Of a stretch of 64,000 nt of DNA, positions 1 to 10,994 are shown one piece after another. The stretch comes from Adiantum capillus-veneris (taxonomy: Eukaryota > Streptophyta > Polypodiopsida > Polypodiales > Pteridaceae). Each line of letters opens with the position of its first letter. Within the stretch, counting starts at the first letter, position 1. The stretch lies in NCBI GenBank assembly GCA_014529385.2, contig CM043950.1:76237435-76301434 (forward strand), read 5' to 3'. The notes beneath the pieces are model-generated. The model did no database searches. It was not told the origin of the DNA and saw only the letters and a program-made list of their open reading frames with translations. The translations under genes and the position numbers were made by a program.

Positions 1-1762
1 CTCAAGCTATAGCATAGTGCTCTTGCTTATGGCTCCCCCTTTTGTGCTAGCTACACCCTCCTTTTATAGCAATTTTGAAGGCTAGGGTTACTCCTCTAAC
101 CATGGTTGGGTTAGATTTTCAGCAATTTATCTAATTTCTTTTGCTTGGAATTATCAAGAAGTTGGTGGGGAAAGAGAGAGGAGAGAAATGGAGGTGATAG
201 GACTTTTCATAGTGGGTTAGTATTAATTTACAAATGGAATTGGATATTTACAATGGGAGTATCCATGTAGGATAAAAATAAGGAAGAAAAAATCTTAAGA
301 GGTAAGAAAAGGTGGATTTCTTACAAGGTTGATGCTCCAAGTGTCTTGAGTAGGGCCAATTTTGACGCCTGTTGACGGTCCACTAGTTTTGACGGTACAT
401 TTTTTCTCCACTCTTGACGTTCATTGAGAGACAAGGTAATTGAAGCTGAGTAATCAACCACCATGATATTGTCTTTTAAGAATAGGCTGAATTTTGTGGT
501 CTTTTTGATAGATATGGGTAAATTGGAGGAGGAAAAATGAGACTAGGTGGTCAATTTTGGAATGGAATTGTGTGTGGGAGGTATGAGTTCACCATGGTTT
601 CTCTTATTCTTCAAGGTTGAGGAGAAGGTGAGTAGGGTGCAGAGAGGAGTGGTGAGAGAGGTGGGGATGATGAGTGGAGAAGTGTGTGTGAAAGAGGAAA
701 ATGATAAAGTGGAAGAGAGAGTGTGGCTGCATAGCATGGGAAAACTGGGGTCCACTAATAAAATCAAAGCTCACAGCTCGTAGCTCAAAAAAATATGAAA
801 AAATTTGAGGCAAAAGTTCAGCCCACGAGCTACAACTTTTATTTGTATCACCTTTTAAAATTCGGAGAGCAAGTGAACTTTAAAAATTCAGCAAAACCGA
901 CCGTTTTTTTCCACTGCACAAGGTCCTTGTGGGGTCCTTCTTTGGATGATTCTTTTGAATACCTCCAAGAGTGAGCCCTCCATAGTGCATGTATGCATGC
1001 CACCTACCCTTGACCTTATTTGGTAGGTCTATAATTGAAGATATTGTTGAGATTATGATATAAGTGAATAGTACAACTAAGAAAATCAAATATTGAGGGG
1101 TCTAAAAAATATGTACATGTCAAATATAAATAATATAAGTGGAAAAAATATAAAGGGGTCAAAAGAAATCTCTCTCATTATGAGGCTACCATAAAAAGAT
1201 AAATATTTTTGGTGTTCTAATTTTTTAGAAAAAAAACAAAATAGATGTAGGAAGGGGAAAATCACAATAGTGAAAAAATATACACATAAATAAAACTAGT
1301 TTTTTTGGATTTTTGTTGGGGTGGAGTTACACCAAATATAAGAGAAGCTTACATGAAAATATTTCTATATGGAATAAAGAGTATGAAAAATGGTAAGAAA
1401 AATTGTGGTAATGGTGAGGCAATGTACAGAGCATAAATAATACACACCTAGGTAGAAATATTTAAATATATACCAGAATAATTATGAGAAAATCTTTTAT
1501 TTAGGCCCTATATACAAAGAAATATTTACATACGCATGGGCCATAATATACTTATATTGTTTTATTTTTTTTATATTTTTTTGGCTCAACTAGCCCAATG
1601 ACTACCTAATTGAGGGTTTTTTAAGAAGATATGGGAAAAGTCCAGTGACTCACGCACGCCTATGTACAGTGAAATGGTAGGGATAGCCACAGTGTTTGGG
1701 TGATTTTGGTAGGGTGAGGTAACTCACTCTGGCAATTACAAAGAGCCGAAAAACGGCTATCA
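1..1762 (-). mobile_element. LTR-D copy 1, very long LTR, truncated by window edge
   Basis: The reverse complement begins TGATAGCCGTTTTTCGGCTC at 1762 and is collinear over its whole length with the complete copy at 25358-28016. Shared blocks include the start, the stretch GGGCTAGTTGAGCC (about 1585-1600), the block around 720-800, and a TATA-like box (reverse complement GCTATAAAAGG near 57-72) matching CTATAAATAG at 27168. The element ends outside the window, so whether this is a solo LTR or part of a full element cannot be seen. Short ORFs here are on both strands and show no conserved protein. Confidence 0.75.
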
Positions 1763-2340
1763 GTATTAACAAAACATCATCATTGTATCAATAAAAATGA
1801 ATAAATCATCATGGTATCAACGAAAAGCATCATGATATCACCGAAAATAATCATTGTATCAACGAAACAACATCATGGCATCATCGAGAATAACCATGGT
1901 ATCAACGAAACAACATCATGGTATCACCGAGAATAACCATGGTATCAACGAAACAACATCATGGTATCACCGAGAATAACCATGGTATCAACGAAACAAC
2001 ATCATGGTATCACCGAGAATAACCATGGTATCAACGAAACAGCATCATGGTATCAACAAAATCACCATGAAATTAACAAAATATCATCATGGAATCACCG
2101 AGAATAACCATGGTATCAACGAAACATCATCATGGCATCACCGAGAATAACCATGGTATCAATGAAATATCATCATGGTATCAACAAAAATCACCATGAC
2201 CAAAGTACTAACAAAACATCATCGTGGTACCATCAAAAGCACTATGGTATCAATGAGAAATTATCAATAAAACGACGAAACTATATCTCTAAAAGAATAA
2301 TTATACGAGAATCAATGAACGAGTATATCATATAACAAAA
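1763..2340. repeat. ATCATGG-type tandem array, about 43-bp units
   Basis: About a dozen imperfect units alternate the phrases ATCATGGTATCACCGAGAAT and AACCATGGTATCAACGAAAC. The central units (1900-2040) are nearly identical and the edges decay. The core ATCATGG recurs in the arrays at 42.4-43.1, 55.3-56.0 and 63-64 kb, suggesting one dispersed sequence class. No coding potential is evident. Confidence 0.85.
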
Positions 2341-2489
2341 GATCATGTATCAACAGTAGCTCGATAGAATTTGGACGATCATCAACTGCTCGACTGAATC
2401 GGAACGATATGTAACTGGCTTCTGCAGCAAAGTTACGTCAGTAGCAAATATATGATTGATGAAGAAAAAATGTAATTGAGAAGTTTTCA

Positions 2490-3465
2490 ATTATGAGAAA
2501 AATCAAAAGCAAAAAGTAAAATTTTTCTTTTCAAAGATATTCACAGTCCGAGACGATAACCCAAAATTGGTGCAGAATTTAGAGAAACTTTCTTCTGCAA
2601 AGTTATAGACCACATCGATTACGATGGCTTAAGCAAATAGTTTCTCATCGATTTCGATGCCTGCAGCGGCTAGTTCCTTCTCCAAAGTTGTAGACCACAT
2701 CGATTCCGCTCCCTTGCACGGGTAGTTTTTGCAAAATCGTTTTCAATTAGGAGAAAAATCAAAAACATAAAACGAAACTTGCTTTTCGGACATGTATGCA
2801 GTCCGCGAACGATAACTCCAAATTGATGCAGAATTTGAAAAACTTTCTTCTGCAAAGTTGTAGACCACATCGATTCCGGTTTCGTCATGAGTAGTTTCTC
2901 CAAAATCGTTTTCAATTAGCAGAGAAATTAAAAACAAAAAACAAAAAACAAAAGTTGCTTTTTAGATATGTACACAGTCCGCGAACGATAACTCAAAATT
3001 GGTGCAGAATTTGAAAAAACTTCCTTCTGCAGAGTTGTAGACCACATCGATTTTGGTCTCTCCAGGAGGTAGTTTTTGCAAAATCGTTTTCAATTAGCAG
3101 AGAAATTAGAAACAGAAAGCGAAAGTTGCTTTTCAGGTATGTATGCAGTCCGTGAACGATAACTCAAAATTGATGCAGAATTTTAAAAAACTTCCGTCTG
3201 CAAAGTTGTAGACCACATCGATTTCGGTCCCCTTAAGGGTAGTTTCTGCAAAATTGTTTTCAATTAGCAAAGAAATCAAAAACAAAAAGTGAAAGTTGCT
3301 TTTCAGGTATGTACGCAGTCCGCGAATGATAACTCAAAATTGATGCAGAATTTGAAAAAATTTCCTTGTGCAAAGTTCTAGACCACATCGATTCCGATCA
3401 CACTCACGGGTATTTTCCGCAAAATCGTTTTTAATTAGGAGATAAATCAAAAACAAAAACGTACT
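2490..3465. repeat. About 170-bp tandem repeats, five to six copies
   Basis: The phrase TAGACCACATCGAT recurs at 2606, 2691, 2861, 3038, 3209 and 3379, giving spacings of 85, 170, 177, 171 and 170 bp. Each unit also carries a GTCCGCGAACGATAACTC-like block and CAAAATCGTTTTCAATTAG. The array lies directly downstream (minus strand) of the PBS at 3466-3477, so it may be the leader of Copia-2. The short minus-strand ORFs across it are by-products of the repeats. Confidence 0.85.
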
Positions 3466-3619
3466 GCTCTAATACCATGTTGAGAGAGGAAGAGAGAGCA
3501 CAGAAATAGAACCCCAAAGTCTATAGAATACACACATGAGATGATGTATATATAGAGGGGGCCTAGGTGCCATATATAGAGAAGCCATATATTGAGTAGC
3601 TTCACATATAAGCTCAACA
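3466..3619 (-). mobile_element. Copia-2: 142-bp 5' LTR plus primer binding site
   Basis: On the minus strand a segment from 3619 to 3478 starts TGTTGAGC and ends CTCTCAACA, so its ends form the inverted repeat TGTTGAG/CTCAACA. It contains a TATATATA box (about 3543-3556). Immediately after it, TGGTATTAGAGC (3477-3466) is one base from the usual copia primer site TGGTATCAGAGC for initiator tRNA-Met. It interrupts the Gypsy-1 RT directly after an RPYTYN motif. No 3' LTR or copia protein is visible in the window; the internal region may be only the tandem repeats at 2490-3465. Confidence 0.7.
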
Positions 3620-3764
3620 CATTATACGTGTATGGCCTTTGTCTACTTGGTTTCGCATCATCCCTCATGGGTATAGTATGTTGACAGATTTCTGGATCAA
3701 CCCCCTTGAGATCCTTGTATAACCAAGCAAAAATATCTCGGTATTTCTTTAACAAGCTTAACAA
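3620..3764 (-). pseudogene. Gypsy-1 reverse transcriptase, N-terminal fragment
   Basis: The minus-strand frame from 3764 reads LLKKYRDIFAW, then YKDLKGVDPEICQHTIP, and then RQRPYTYN. This is the typical entry to the RT domain in one group of plant Ty3/gypsy polyproteins, ahead of the finger subdomain. The reading ends at about 3620, where the Copia-2 LTR begins. Everything catalytic (the YMDD-type motif) is missing. The annotated coding portion is only about 48 codons. Confidence 0.75.
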
Positions 3765-4654
3765 GAGGTCTTCTTCTTCTTCATGTCATTTGCAATGTAA
3801 GCAGGTCTAGACTCTTCTCCTGGTTCAGCCAAGTCTATCTTTTTAGCGTTTTTAGGTCCTCCGTAAGAGTCGCCCTGTCTCCGTAGTTCCCTATTAACAG
3901 GTTGTTCAACTATGATTTTTTGATCTTGGAGAGTATACTTTTTGTAATGGGATGAAACACTCATTACATCTTTACCATCCTCTTATGTGGTTTCCATTTC
4001 AGTTGTGTGTATCTCCTTTAGATCTTTTTTCAACTTTTCATATTTCTTTTTCCACTCAACTCTGGTCATGAGTGGTTTCTTATCCTGTGGGTTTGCTTGA
4101 GTACCCTTTCTTGTTTTTCTTGATGTTTGAGACATTTTTGAATTTGTGTTTGAAGGATATCTGCCAGTTATTTTGTCCTTGACACAATCATTTGCATTTA
4201 TCCCCATCAAGAATTGTGTTCTACTGGAGACTGGTGGCATAGGTTGTGTTTTCACGTTTTTGGTGTCTCTTTTTCGTCTATACCATTTTTTTCTTCTTGA
4301 TTTCTGGTTTGGAAAGTCAAAAAACTTTTTCTCCCCTCCTTTTAAGAGTAGCTTAGCTCACATATGTTCTTTTTCTGACCCCGAACCTTCTGAGGTAGAT
4401 GAGTATTCATCTAACTCATCAATTGCATCGTAATAGAGGTCTAAAAAGACTTGTTGAGCTTTGAATAAGTCCTTGGGTTCCTCATTTTTGTCTTCAATGT
4501 TGAGGATTGAAATCATTTGGATGGGAATTATATTGTAGCCATCCTCATTGCAAAATTGAGTAGGCATAGACGTATTCACACATACATCCATTGTCGCTAA
4601 AATTGGAGTCCACTCAAATGGCTCAAACAAATGCTGTGGAGGGTTCAGGTACAT
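3758..4654 (-). pseudogene. Gypsy-1 protease-RT linker fragments
   Basis: Three consecutive minus-strand frames (4654-4358, 4255-3983, 3964-3758) lie between protease and RT. They are hydrophilic, Lys/Glu/Ser rich (for example EWKKKYEKLKKDLKEIH), and have no motif I recognise. Their position and strand make them remnants of the polyprotein linker rather than separate genes. Frame changes between them indicate indels. Confidence 0.5.
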
Positions 4655-4850
4655 AGGCTTCGTTTGTGCATTCTCTTTCTAGGATACATTCTTCTCGTCT
4701 TAAGCTTCCATTTTCTGAAGCTCCACACATCCAAATAGGAGTATCTTTGTTTAACTAGGATGGAAGCTTAGTTTCAGCCGAAGAGATTGAATCAAACTCT
4801 TGGATGGGTGTTTTCAATACATCTCTATAAGTGTGATATTTTAGATTTAT

Positions 4851-5081
4851 TCATGTTATAGATCCCAGTTGCTTCAAGTACGGATAGTTGTTTCCCAAAT
4901 CTTGGATAAGTTGTACTTGTCGCATGAAAGGTCTTCCCAATATAATTTCATAGTTGAGTTTTTTCCCAAAGTCTACTATGGAAAAAGTGTGTTGATATTC
5001 AATTCCACAAGAGTTGACTATCACTTTTTCAAGCAACCCTAAAGGTCTCTCGATGTGTCTGTCAGCCAATTGCAATTTCAT
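4851..5081 (-). pseudogene. Gypsy-1 aspartic protease-like fragment
   Basis: The 76-residue minus-strand frame contains DRHIERPLGLLEKVIV, then HTFSIVDFGKKLNYEIILGR and PFMRQ. This is the second half of a retropepsin-like domain as seen in plant gypsy elements, where the ILGRPF motif follows the active-site half. The active-site D-S/T-G segment is not visible, because the frame is broken upstream of 5081. Retropepsins process Gag-Pol inside virus-like particles. Confidence 0.6.
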
Positions 5082-5312
5082 TCGTGTTTGCCTAATGGAT
5101 GGCTGTCCCTAGGATTCCCATCCTGCTTTAGTGGCTATGGCTATGCCTGCTCCACCATCCAGTATCGCCATGCTTTCAATGTCATTATATTTCACTGGGA
5201 GGGTGGTGTTTTCTTCTTCCCCTTCCTAATATTCTCCGACATTGTTCATGGAAACAGATCGAATCTCTTTGTTGTTCATTTTATTTTTCAAAATTTTCAT
5301 GTTTTTCGAGAT

Positions 5313-6448
5313 TCATCCCTTTATCCCCACCTTCTCTAGGGTTTTTTGTAGATCATTCCATAAGTATGGTATGAGTTTTAACAGTTCTCCCAAGGTAAGA
5401 GTGCATTGAATGGGTGTGGACATAATTGAATGAATGTTGTCTACTTCTAGGGTTTGTTCATCTCTTTTTACTTGAGTGGTCTTACACACAATGGATTCAT
5501 ATTCCTTATCTCCAAAGTAAGAAGGTAATGTTTTCAAGGTCAATGGTTTCGACCTTCTTGAAGTTTAAGACCCACAATCTCTGTACAAGGATTGTACATC
5601 CATGTTTACATCAGAAGGTAGGTTATCGAACCAGACTTCCTCTATAGGAGCTGACTTTAGAGTTAGGCTCCCATAATTGATCTCTCTCACTTTTTCCCAT
5701 AAGTGTCCTGGCCAGTCTTCCTCTACGAATGGAATTCCGTGTAAAGAATCTTCGTTGTTCGGCACTATAAGCTCTGGTTTTTTTGTTTCAAGATGGGGTT
5801 CTGCCACCACATTGGATTTTTCTTTAGTGTCTCTTACCACAAGCTCCTCAGGTTTTGCAATACTTTCAAGCTTGGGTTTTTGTTTTTCCAGCATTTCTTG
5901 TGTGATTCTTACTAAATTTTGATAAGCTTCTAGCTAATCGAATATACGTTCTGCTCTTAGCACTTGCTTAAAGCTTGCTAACTGGGCGTATGGATCCCTT
6001 GATCCATTGTATGTTTTGACCCATTTCTGAAAATCAGCTGGTCTCACGCGTCTCTTTGGTTCAACTCCTAGTCTCCTGGCAGTTGGTCCTGTTCCAAGTC
6101 CTTCAAACCAATCTGTTGGAAATAGTGACTCATGTAGCCTTGGACTAGCCTTAGTGTCACCGGTTTTCTACGTGATGAGGTGGTTTCTGGTTTCTTTACA
6201 TTAGTCTCAAATGATCTCTCACGGTGTTCATCTCTTGGAATTGTTTCTAGTCCTTGTCCCAATATCCAATCCCATATGAAATACCCTTCGTATTTGGTTT
6301 GTTCTACCTCTTCAGGAGTCATCATAACAAAGTTGTTGTTATAACAATCCCTAAACATGTAGGTTGGTAGGTTTGCTAATCCCTTATCTTTGATCTTGAA
6401 GATATAGATGATCTTCATGGCCGTTAGTTGTCCTGGTTTGGCATGCAA
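5313..6448 (-). pseudogene. Gypsy-1 gag/linker fragments
   Basis: Minus-strand frames at 6448-6068 (126 codons), 5894-5565 (109 codons) and 5543-5313 (76 codons) are collinear with the element. The first includes LPTYMFRDCYNNNFVMMTPEEVEQ; the second includes PGHLWEKVREINYGSLTLKS. I do not recognise a named domain; the position between the N-terminal gag frame and the protease is the main evidence. Frameshifts or stops separate them. Confidence 0.5.
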
Positions 6449-6481
6449 AGTCCATAAAAGATCTTTTATGTTTCTATCTTC

Positions 6482-6981
6482 TCAACAATAGACCCCGATC
6501 CTAGGATTATCCGTACTAAGCCGTTTCAAAGGCTTCAAATCTACTTGATCATATCCCTCGATTTCTAAAGTTGATGGTCCTTCTTTTGTTGACATATCTG
6601 GGATTATGGTGTTTACTTCTAACCCCCATTTGTCTACAACATCAGGGTTTTCGACTTGTACATATTGAGTTCCGTTTCTGTCCCTGTACATTTTTCCTTA
6701 TTTGTTTTCCCTAATCTCTTCTTCGAACTAAATACCATGGTCATCAATGCGAATAGGATACTCCTCATTAGGATCCAAGTAAACATGGGATCCATGTCGG
6801 TTTCCACGTGAGTCGAGTAAGAAGATATGTGGGATGTTGAATCTGAAAAACTGTCTGAGACTTCTTCACGAATTGTGTGCAAGGAATTGCCTTGATTCAC
6901 ACTTTCTTCGGTGGATAGTCTACTAGAGGTTTCTCTAAGTATGCCTTGATTTCCTAGTACACGCCCAGATCTAAGGTTCAC
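6482..6981 (-). pseudogene. Gypsy-1 gag N-terminal fragments
   Basis: The minus-strand frame from 6981 starts MNLRSGRVLG, a common N-terminal form of plant gypsy gag-pol proteins. It continues 115 codons as a Ser/Thr/Glu-rich stretch. A second frame (6691-6482) overlaps and continues with DRNGTQYVQVENPDVVDKWG, showing a frameshift near 6650-6690. No zinc knuckle was seen. It lies about 2 kb downstream of the PBS, a long leader. Confidence 0.55.
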
Positions 6982-7377
6982 ATAGACTTATGAAGCCCTG
7001 GATAGAGTACTCACCTTTGGATTGACTTGTCTCGTCAATTTCCACTTGATTCGATTGCAAATTTCTATCAAGCCACTAATTCCTCGTCTGCAACCTGATT
7101 CCTGTACAAATTTGATCAAGTTGGCTATTCTTCTATAAAGACAGTAGAGTTTTTGCTAACTCTCGTGATTGGTCTATGTGTATCACTTCAAATCGAGCTA
7201 TGGGAGTCAAAATTTGACTTTAGCAAAAATCAAAGCTTTAATCTACAACCTGGAAACTGAGTAAACATGCACCAATTTTGATCCGATTGGACCCAAAATA
7301 GCCCGGCGGATTTATATTATGTTGGTCTAACACTATATAAGTTCAAAAGTCAAAATGGATGTCTCTGGATTACAGTA

Positions 7378-8262
7378 GTAAATAATAACGATTATTTACA
7401 TTTGTCAGTTTTTGACACTTTTTGGATTGGTTTGGCAAGTATACAACTTGTTAGAGCCCCTGAACAAGTTTCAACAAGTTTGGACGAAATCAGATCAAGT
7501 TTATCAACTATTTTGTGTCCGTAGACTCATATTTAGAGATTCTGGCTTAAGTGTCACTTTTGTGGTTCAAATTTCACCAAAATTGATTTGTGAGGTCTAC
7601 TTGATATGCTTGACCTTGTGGTATACTGAAATGTGCAAATTTCTCAAGTTTTGAAGCAGACGTAAATAATCAAGATTATTTACTCCAACTATATTTTTGC
7701 AACTTTTTGCCCCAACTGCCACACAGGTCTGTTAAGCACCTCAAGTTAAGGTCACAAGCCAAGTTCCATAAAGTTTGGACAATTTTTGGTCAAATGGTCA
7801 TCAATTATCTGTCCGCAGACTAACTTTGCAAATTTGGTCACAATTTTCAATCCAATGATCCACATCTTACCAAGTTTGGTTTTTGGGCTTATTACAGCAT
7901 CTTAACACTAATAATATGATGACTTGGTCAAAAAAGTTGAAAAATGGGGCAGATGTAAATAATCGCGATTATTTACAATTGACAAGTTTTTGCATCTTTT
8001 TGGTCAATTGAGCATGTACACATGTTTATCACATCAATATAAGCCTATAATCAATTTTCAACAAGTTTGGATAATTTTTTTTCAAATTTACACTCAAGAT
8101 TCAAAAAGTCGGTACAAACTTTAGTTTTTACCCAGCTTTTTGCTAGTTTGGTGATCCAAATCTTTTGGGCCTTTACAAATGTTGGTTGTTCACATGCAAT
8201 GAGTCAATGGTATGAACCTTGGTCAATTTAGAGCAGAAAGTTAATAATCGTAATTATTAACT
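7378..8262. repeat. About 288-bp tandem units each headed by a palindrome
   Basis: Near-palindromes begin at 7378, 7662, 7955 and 8240 (spacings 284, 293 and 285 bp). The arms are GTAAATAATC and GATTATTTAC; the copy at 7955 is a perfect 22-bp palindrome. The copy at 8240 has changed both arms symmetrically (GTTAATAAT and ATTATTAAC). Between palindromes the units share diverged text such as AAGTTTGGA...TTTGGTCAA and GTCCGTAGACT. The array lies in the Gypsy-1 leader between PBS and gag, and a related half-motif CGCGATTATTAA occurs in its LTR near 9297. Confidence 0.85.
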
Positions 8263-8938
8263 TCAGGCTTGAAATGAACACTTTTTTGCAATTTTTTCAA
8301 AGAGAGTCTTTATATGAGCTATTTTAAGCCTATAAATCAAGTCAAAACTTAATTTGGCCTAAAATGTCACAAAAAAGTAAACAATCTGAGTTTTGGACAA
8401 CTCTTTGAAATTTTTACCTAGAAGTCTCTTTGAGCTTACCAACTGATTCAAACAACTTTTAAGCTTACTCTTCAGTCGGATTGAGTGGTTTCGAGTCTTT
8501 TTGAGCTATTTCTAGCCGTAGACCTGAAATTTTGCAACTTTCAATAACAACTCATACTTGATTCTTTCAGAGAGAGCAATGTTCAAAAATCCACCTCAGA
8601 TCCTACTTACCCTACTCCTAGATTCTCATGCAATGGGGTTGTGGAAAGTGTCCACAAACACTCGTTTTCTTGTTTTTTGTGGTTTTTTGAGCACTAATTT
8701 TAAGACTTGTCTCTTCTACGAATCATTCTCAAAATCCTTATCTATTTCTACAATCCTATAATCCTAAAGGCACTCAGCAAATACGATTACTTCCAAGCTA
8801 CCTCTACACAGCAAAAGACGACAATCTTAAGCTGCGGTTTCTAAAAGAAAGTTTGGAACTCTAGGCGCCGAACCTAGAGGAAGTTAAATGATAACTTCAC
8901 AAGACGCTCGTGTTTTTCCCTAATTTAGGTCTCTTCGA

Positions 8939-8958
8939 TCCCCGACAGTGGCGCCAAA
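8939..8958 (-). other. Gypsy-1 primer binding site
   Basis: The minus strand reads TTTGGCGCCACTGTCGGGGA two bases after the LTR end. TGGCGCC followed by a G-rich tail is the usual primer site form in many plant Ty3/gypsy elements. It fixes the 3' end of the 5' LTR at 8961 and the direction of the element. Confidence 0.8.
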
Positions 8959-8960
8959 TA

Positions 8961-9835
8961 TGGGACGCATGTTTAACCTCACCATCCTATCTTATTGCAG
9001 TATTAGCGAGAACCACGATTAATTTGTCAATGCATGGGACGAAGCTGACTCGACTAGTTCATAGAGGCTACAAGTTGTTGTCAATCTCTCCGAAAACAAC
9101 TAACAACTCGCATCTAAATCAAGCTACACTCAAGTGACTGAAATCACCAAAAGACAATCGCTCATCGGCAAAAAAATCACATCCGTTACAGCATCAAATG
9201 ACATCCAAACTTAATGAAACTTCTAGGACATGTTTATAAGACCTAAGCACACATGCTTATGGTCTCAAACCCCACTTTAGGCCAAGTTCCAAAATCGCGA
9301 TTATTAATTGCAGTGGATTTTTGACCTAGTCGTTTCTGTCCCAGAATGCATCTAAATGCTTTAGCAATGATGCCCTAATACCCCACCTATGCTTAGTTTT
9401 TTATTTAAAAGTGTAAATTCCTAGTTATGATGAAATTAGGCCGTAAGTTTGCGACACCAAAAGCGACAAAATAGTGTGATGTGTTTACGTCAATGCGTAG
9501 ATCTCTTACCTGCGGTTGCAATGCAACAAACGCGACTGAAATGTGACAACCAGGGAGGGAGTAGGAAGCACGAGAAGGAAAGGAGTGAGGGCCGTTAGCT
9601 CACACTGTGTATTTCTTATCCAAAAACTTAATAAAATCTTTACAAAGTTGGCTTTTATATCTTAGCCAAGGTTTTGGGTGGTCAAAACTAATAATCTGGA
9701 GTTCTACCAAAGTTGGGTAATATAGAGTTTATCAGAGAAAATAAGAGTTACAATATTCCCGATTTATCAAAATAATAAGTGTTTTACAAAGAGAACTCCG
9801 AAAAATTGTATCCGTGTTAGCTTGCTGCTAACATA
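8961..9835 (-). repeat. Gypsy-1 5' LTR, 875 bp
   Basis: On the minus strand it starts TGTTAGCAGCAAGCTAACA at 9835 and ends GCGTCCCA at 8961, giving canonical TG...CA ends. A TATA-type box GATATAAAAGCC lies at 9662-9651. The bases next to its start (9836-9840, TAGAG on the plus strand) are the candidate target-site copy. The LTR start coincides with the break in the Gypsy-2 integrase reading. No second copy is in the window, so its age cannot be estimated. Confidence 0.75.
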
Positions 9836-9840
9836 GAGGA

Positions 9841-10177
9841 CCCATAGCATCAATGCCCCACCTTTTCAAAGGGTCCATTTGCAAGCACGATTTTCCTTGG
9901 ACCATAAACCAATCTTCTATTCCCATTTACCTGACAATTGTGACAACTTTTACACCAATGTTGGACATCCACATACAGACTTGGCCAAACATACCCCGCA
10001 AGAAAAATCTTCTTCACAGTTAACTCTTGGGCAAAATGACCACCAAATGCCTCTTCGTGCAAACCTTTTAGAATGGTTGAATTTCCTCAATAGCTGGTAC
10101 TCTTCTGCACACTTGATCCTTCCCTCTTTGATAAAGGGAGCCTTCTAGATATACATGCTTGCTTTCTTCATGACTCG
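9841..10177 (-). pseudogene. Gypsy-2 integrase zinc-binding domain
   Basis: The frame 10062-9850 contains HEEAFGGHF, GYVWPSLYVDV and CKSCHNCQ. These give the H-x-H...C-x2-C (H2C2) arrangement of retroviral-type integrases plus the usual aromatic segment. It continues as GPFEKVGH, the approach to the catalytic core, and stops exactly at the Gypsy-1 LTR. No catalytic DDE residues are present. Upstream sequence (10063-10177) still reads as linker but with breaks. Confidence 0.75.
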
Positions 10178-10493
10178 CAGGGATTTCAGTAACGTGATCA
10201 CGAATACGTGATCACATTAAATATTCACGTGACTTGCCTTTAACCTATAGAAATTGTCCGATTCAGTATGCCCACTGGGGCTTTTAAATTTCTTGTTGGG
10301 TTCTGTTTAGCATTCTTATAGTTTCCCAATGGGCCCGTTGAGAAAAACTCATACCCCAATGAGGTTTTGGTGGGTTTTCACGTCACCATTTATTGGCTTT
10401 TCTGTGATCACGTTAATTGTGATTATGTGAATGTGATAATAAACATTGTGATCATAAGAAATTTCATATGATCACGTAAATATTAAATCCCTG
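10178..10493. mobile_element. hAT-like MITE, about 316 bp
   Basis: The left end reads CAGGGATTTCAGTAACGTG and the reverse complement of the right end reads CAGGGATTTAATATTTACG. CAGGG-type terminal inverted repeats are typical of non-autonomous hAT elements. Both subterminal regions carry several GTGATCAC/CGTGATCA motifs, as expected for transposase binding sites. It separates the RNase H and integrase parts of Gypsy-2. A clean 8-bp target duplication was not found; flanks ATGACTCG and TTCAGAAT do not match, so the class call rests on the inverted repeats. Confidence 0.6.
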
Positions 10494-10964
10494 TTCAGAA
10501 TCATGAGTCTCCTCTTTTGAGTTTCGTTCACCCTCCAAAATGTAACCAATAATGGGAGCCAATGACTCCAATCCTTGGTACCTCCATTGTTTCACAGCAG
10601 TCGCCACCATGTTGACCTGCACTTCTTTCTCAACACATGCAATTGCTTGTTGTGCAAGTAAATCAGCATCCTCATTTTGTTTCCTAGGAATATGATATAA
10701 TTGCACCTCCTCAAATTGATTGAATAACCTACGGATGGTATGAACTTTAGCCCTTAGTCTTTCATTTCTGCATGTCAAAATGCCTAAAATCTGCTTCACA
10801 ATGAGAAGTGCATGCCCTTTTACCATGAGATGTTTTATACTTTGGCCAATGCCCATCTTTAAACCACGAAGTAGTGTGTCATATTCTGCTTCATTGTTGC
10901 TAGTTGAACCTAGTAGATTGACCTTATCTTTCATGACCACCTCTTCTCTTGGGTTGAGCAACAC
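10494..10964 (-). pseudogene. Gypsy-2 RNase H domain
   Basis: The minus-strand frame includes STSNNEAEYDTLLRGLKMG, the NEAEY box with the second catalytic acidic residue of RNase HI-type domains. It continues to YHIPRKQNEDADLLAQQA, with a late acidic residue in the ADxLA segment. The first aspartate is supplied by the upstream frame (ILFVDGAF, about 11000), which lies in another frame, so an indel separates them. The domain degrades the RNA strand during reverse transcription. Confidence 0.75.
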
Positions 10965-10994
10965 TAGCCCTCCCCCTGCTTTTCCTGTGGCGCA

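Larger units (their letters stand above)
3620..9840 (-). mobile_element. Gypsy-1: Ty3/gypsy element, 5' LTR to mid-RT, nested in Gypsy-2
   Basis: On the minus strand the order is 5' LTR (9835-8961), PBS (8958-8939), leader with palindromic repeats, gag-like ORFs (6981-6068), linker, protease (5081-4851), a further linker and the N-terminus of RT (3764-3620). RT is then cut by Copia-2. The 5' LTR begins exactly where the Gypsy-2 integrase reading breaks off, showing that Gypsy-1 inserted into Gypsy-2. The 3' half and 3' LTR are not in the window. Coding sequence is broken into many short frames, so the copy is dead. Confidence 0.75.

Noticed and set aside
543-1089. Short ORFs at 543-1089
   Set aside because: They lie inside LTR-D and are not conserved as proteins in the copy at 25358-28016.
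1763-2340. CRISPR-like regular repeats
   Set aside because: Units are contiguous, degenerate and without unique spacers, in a eukaryotic transposon context.
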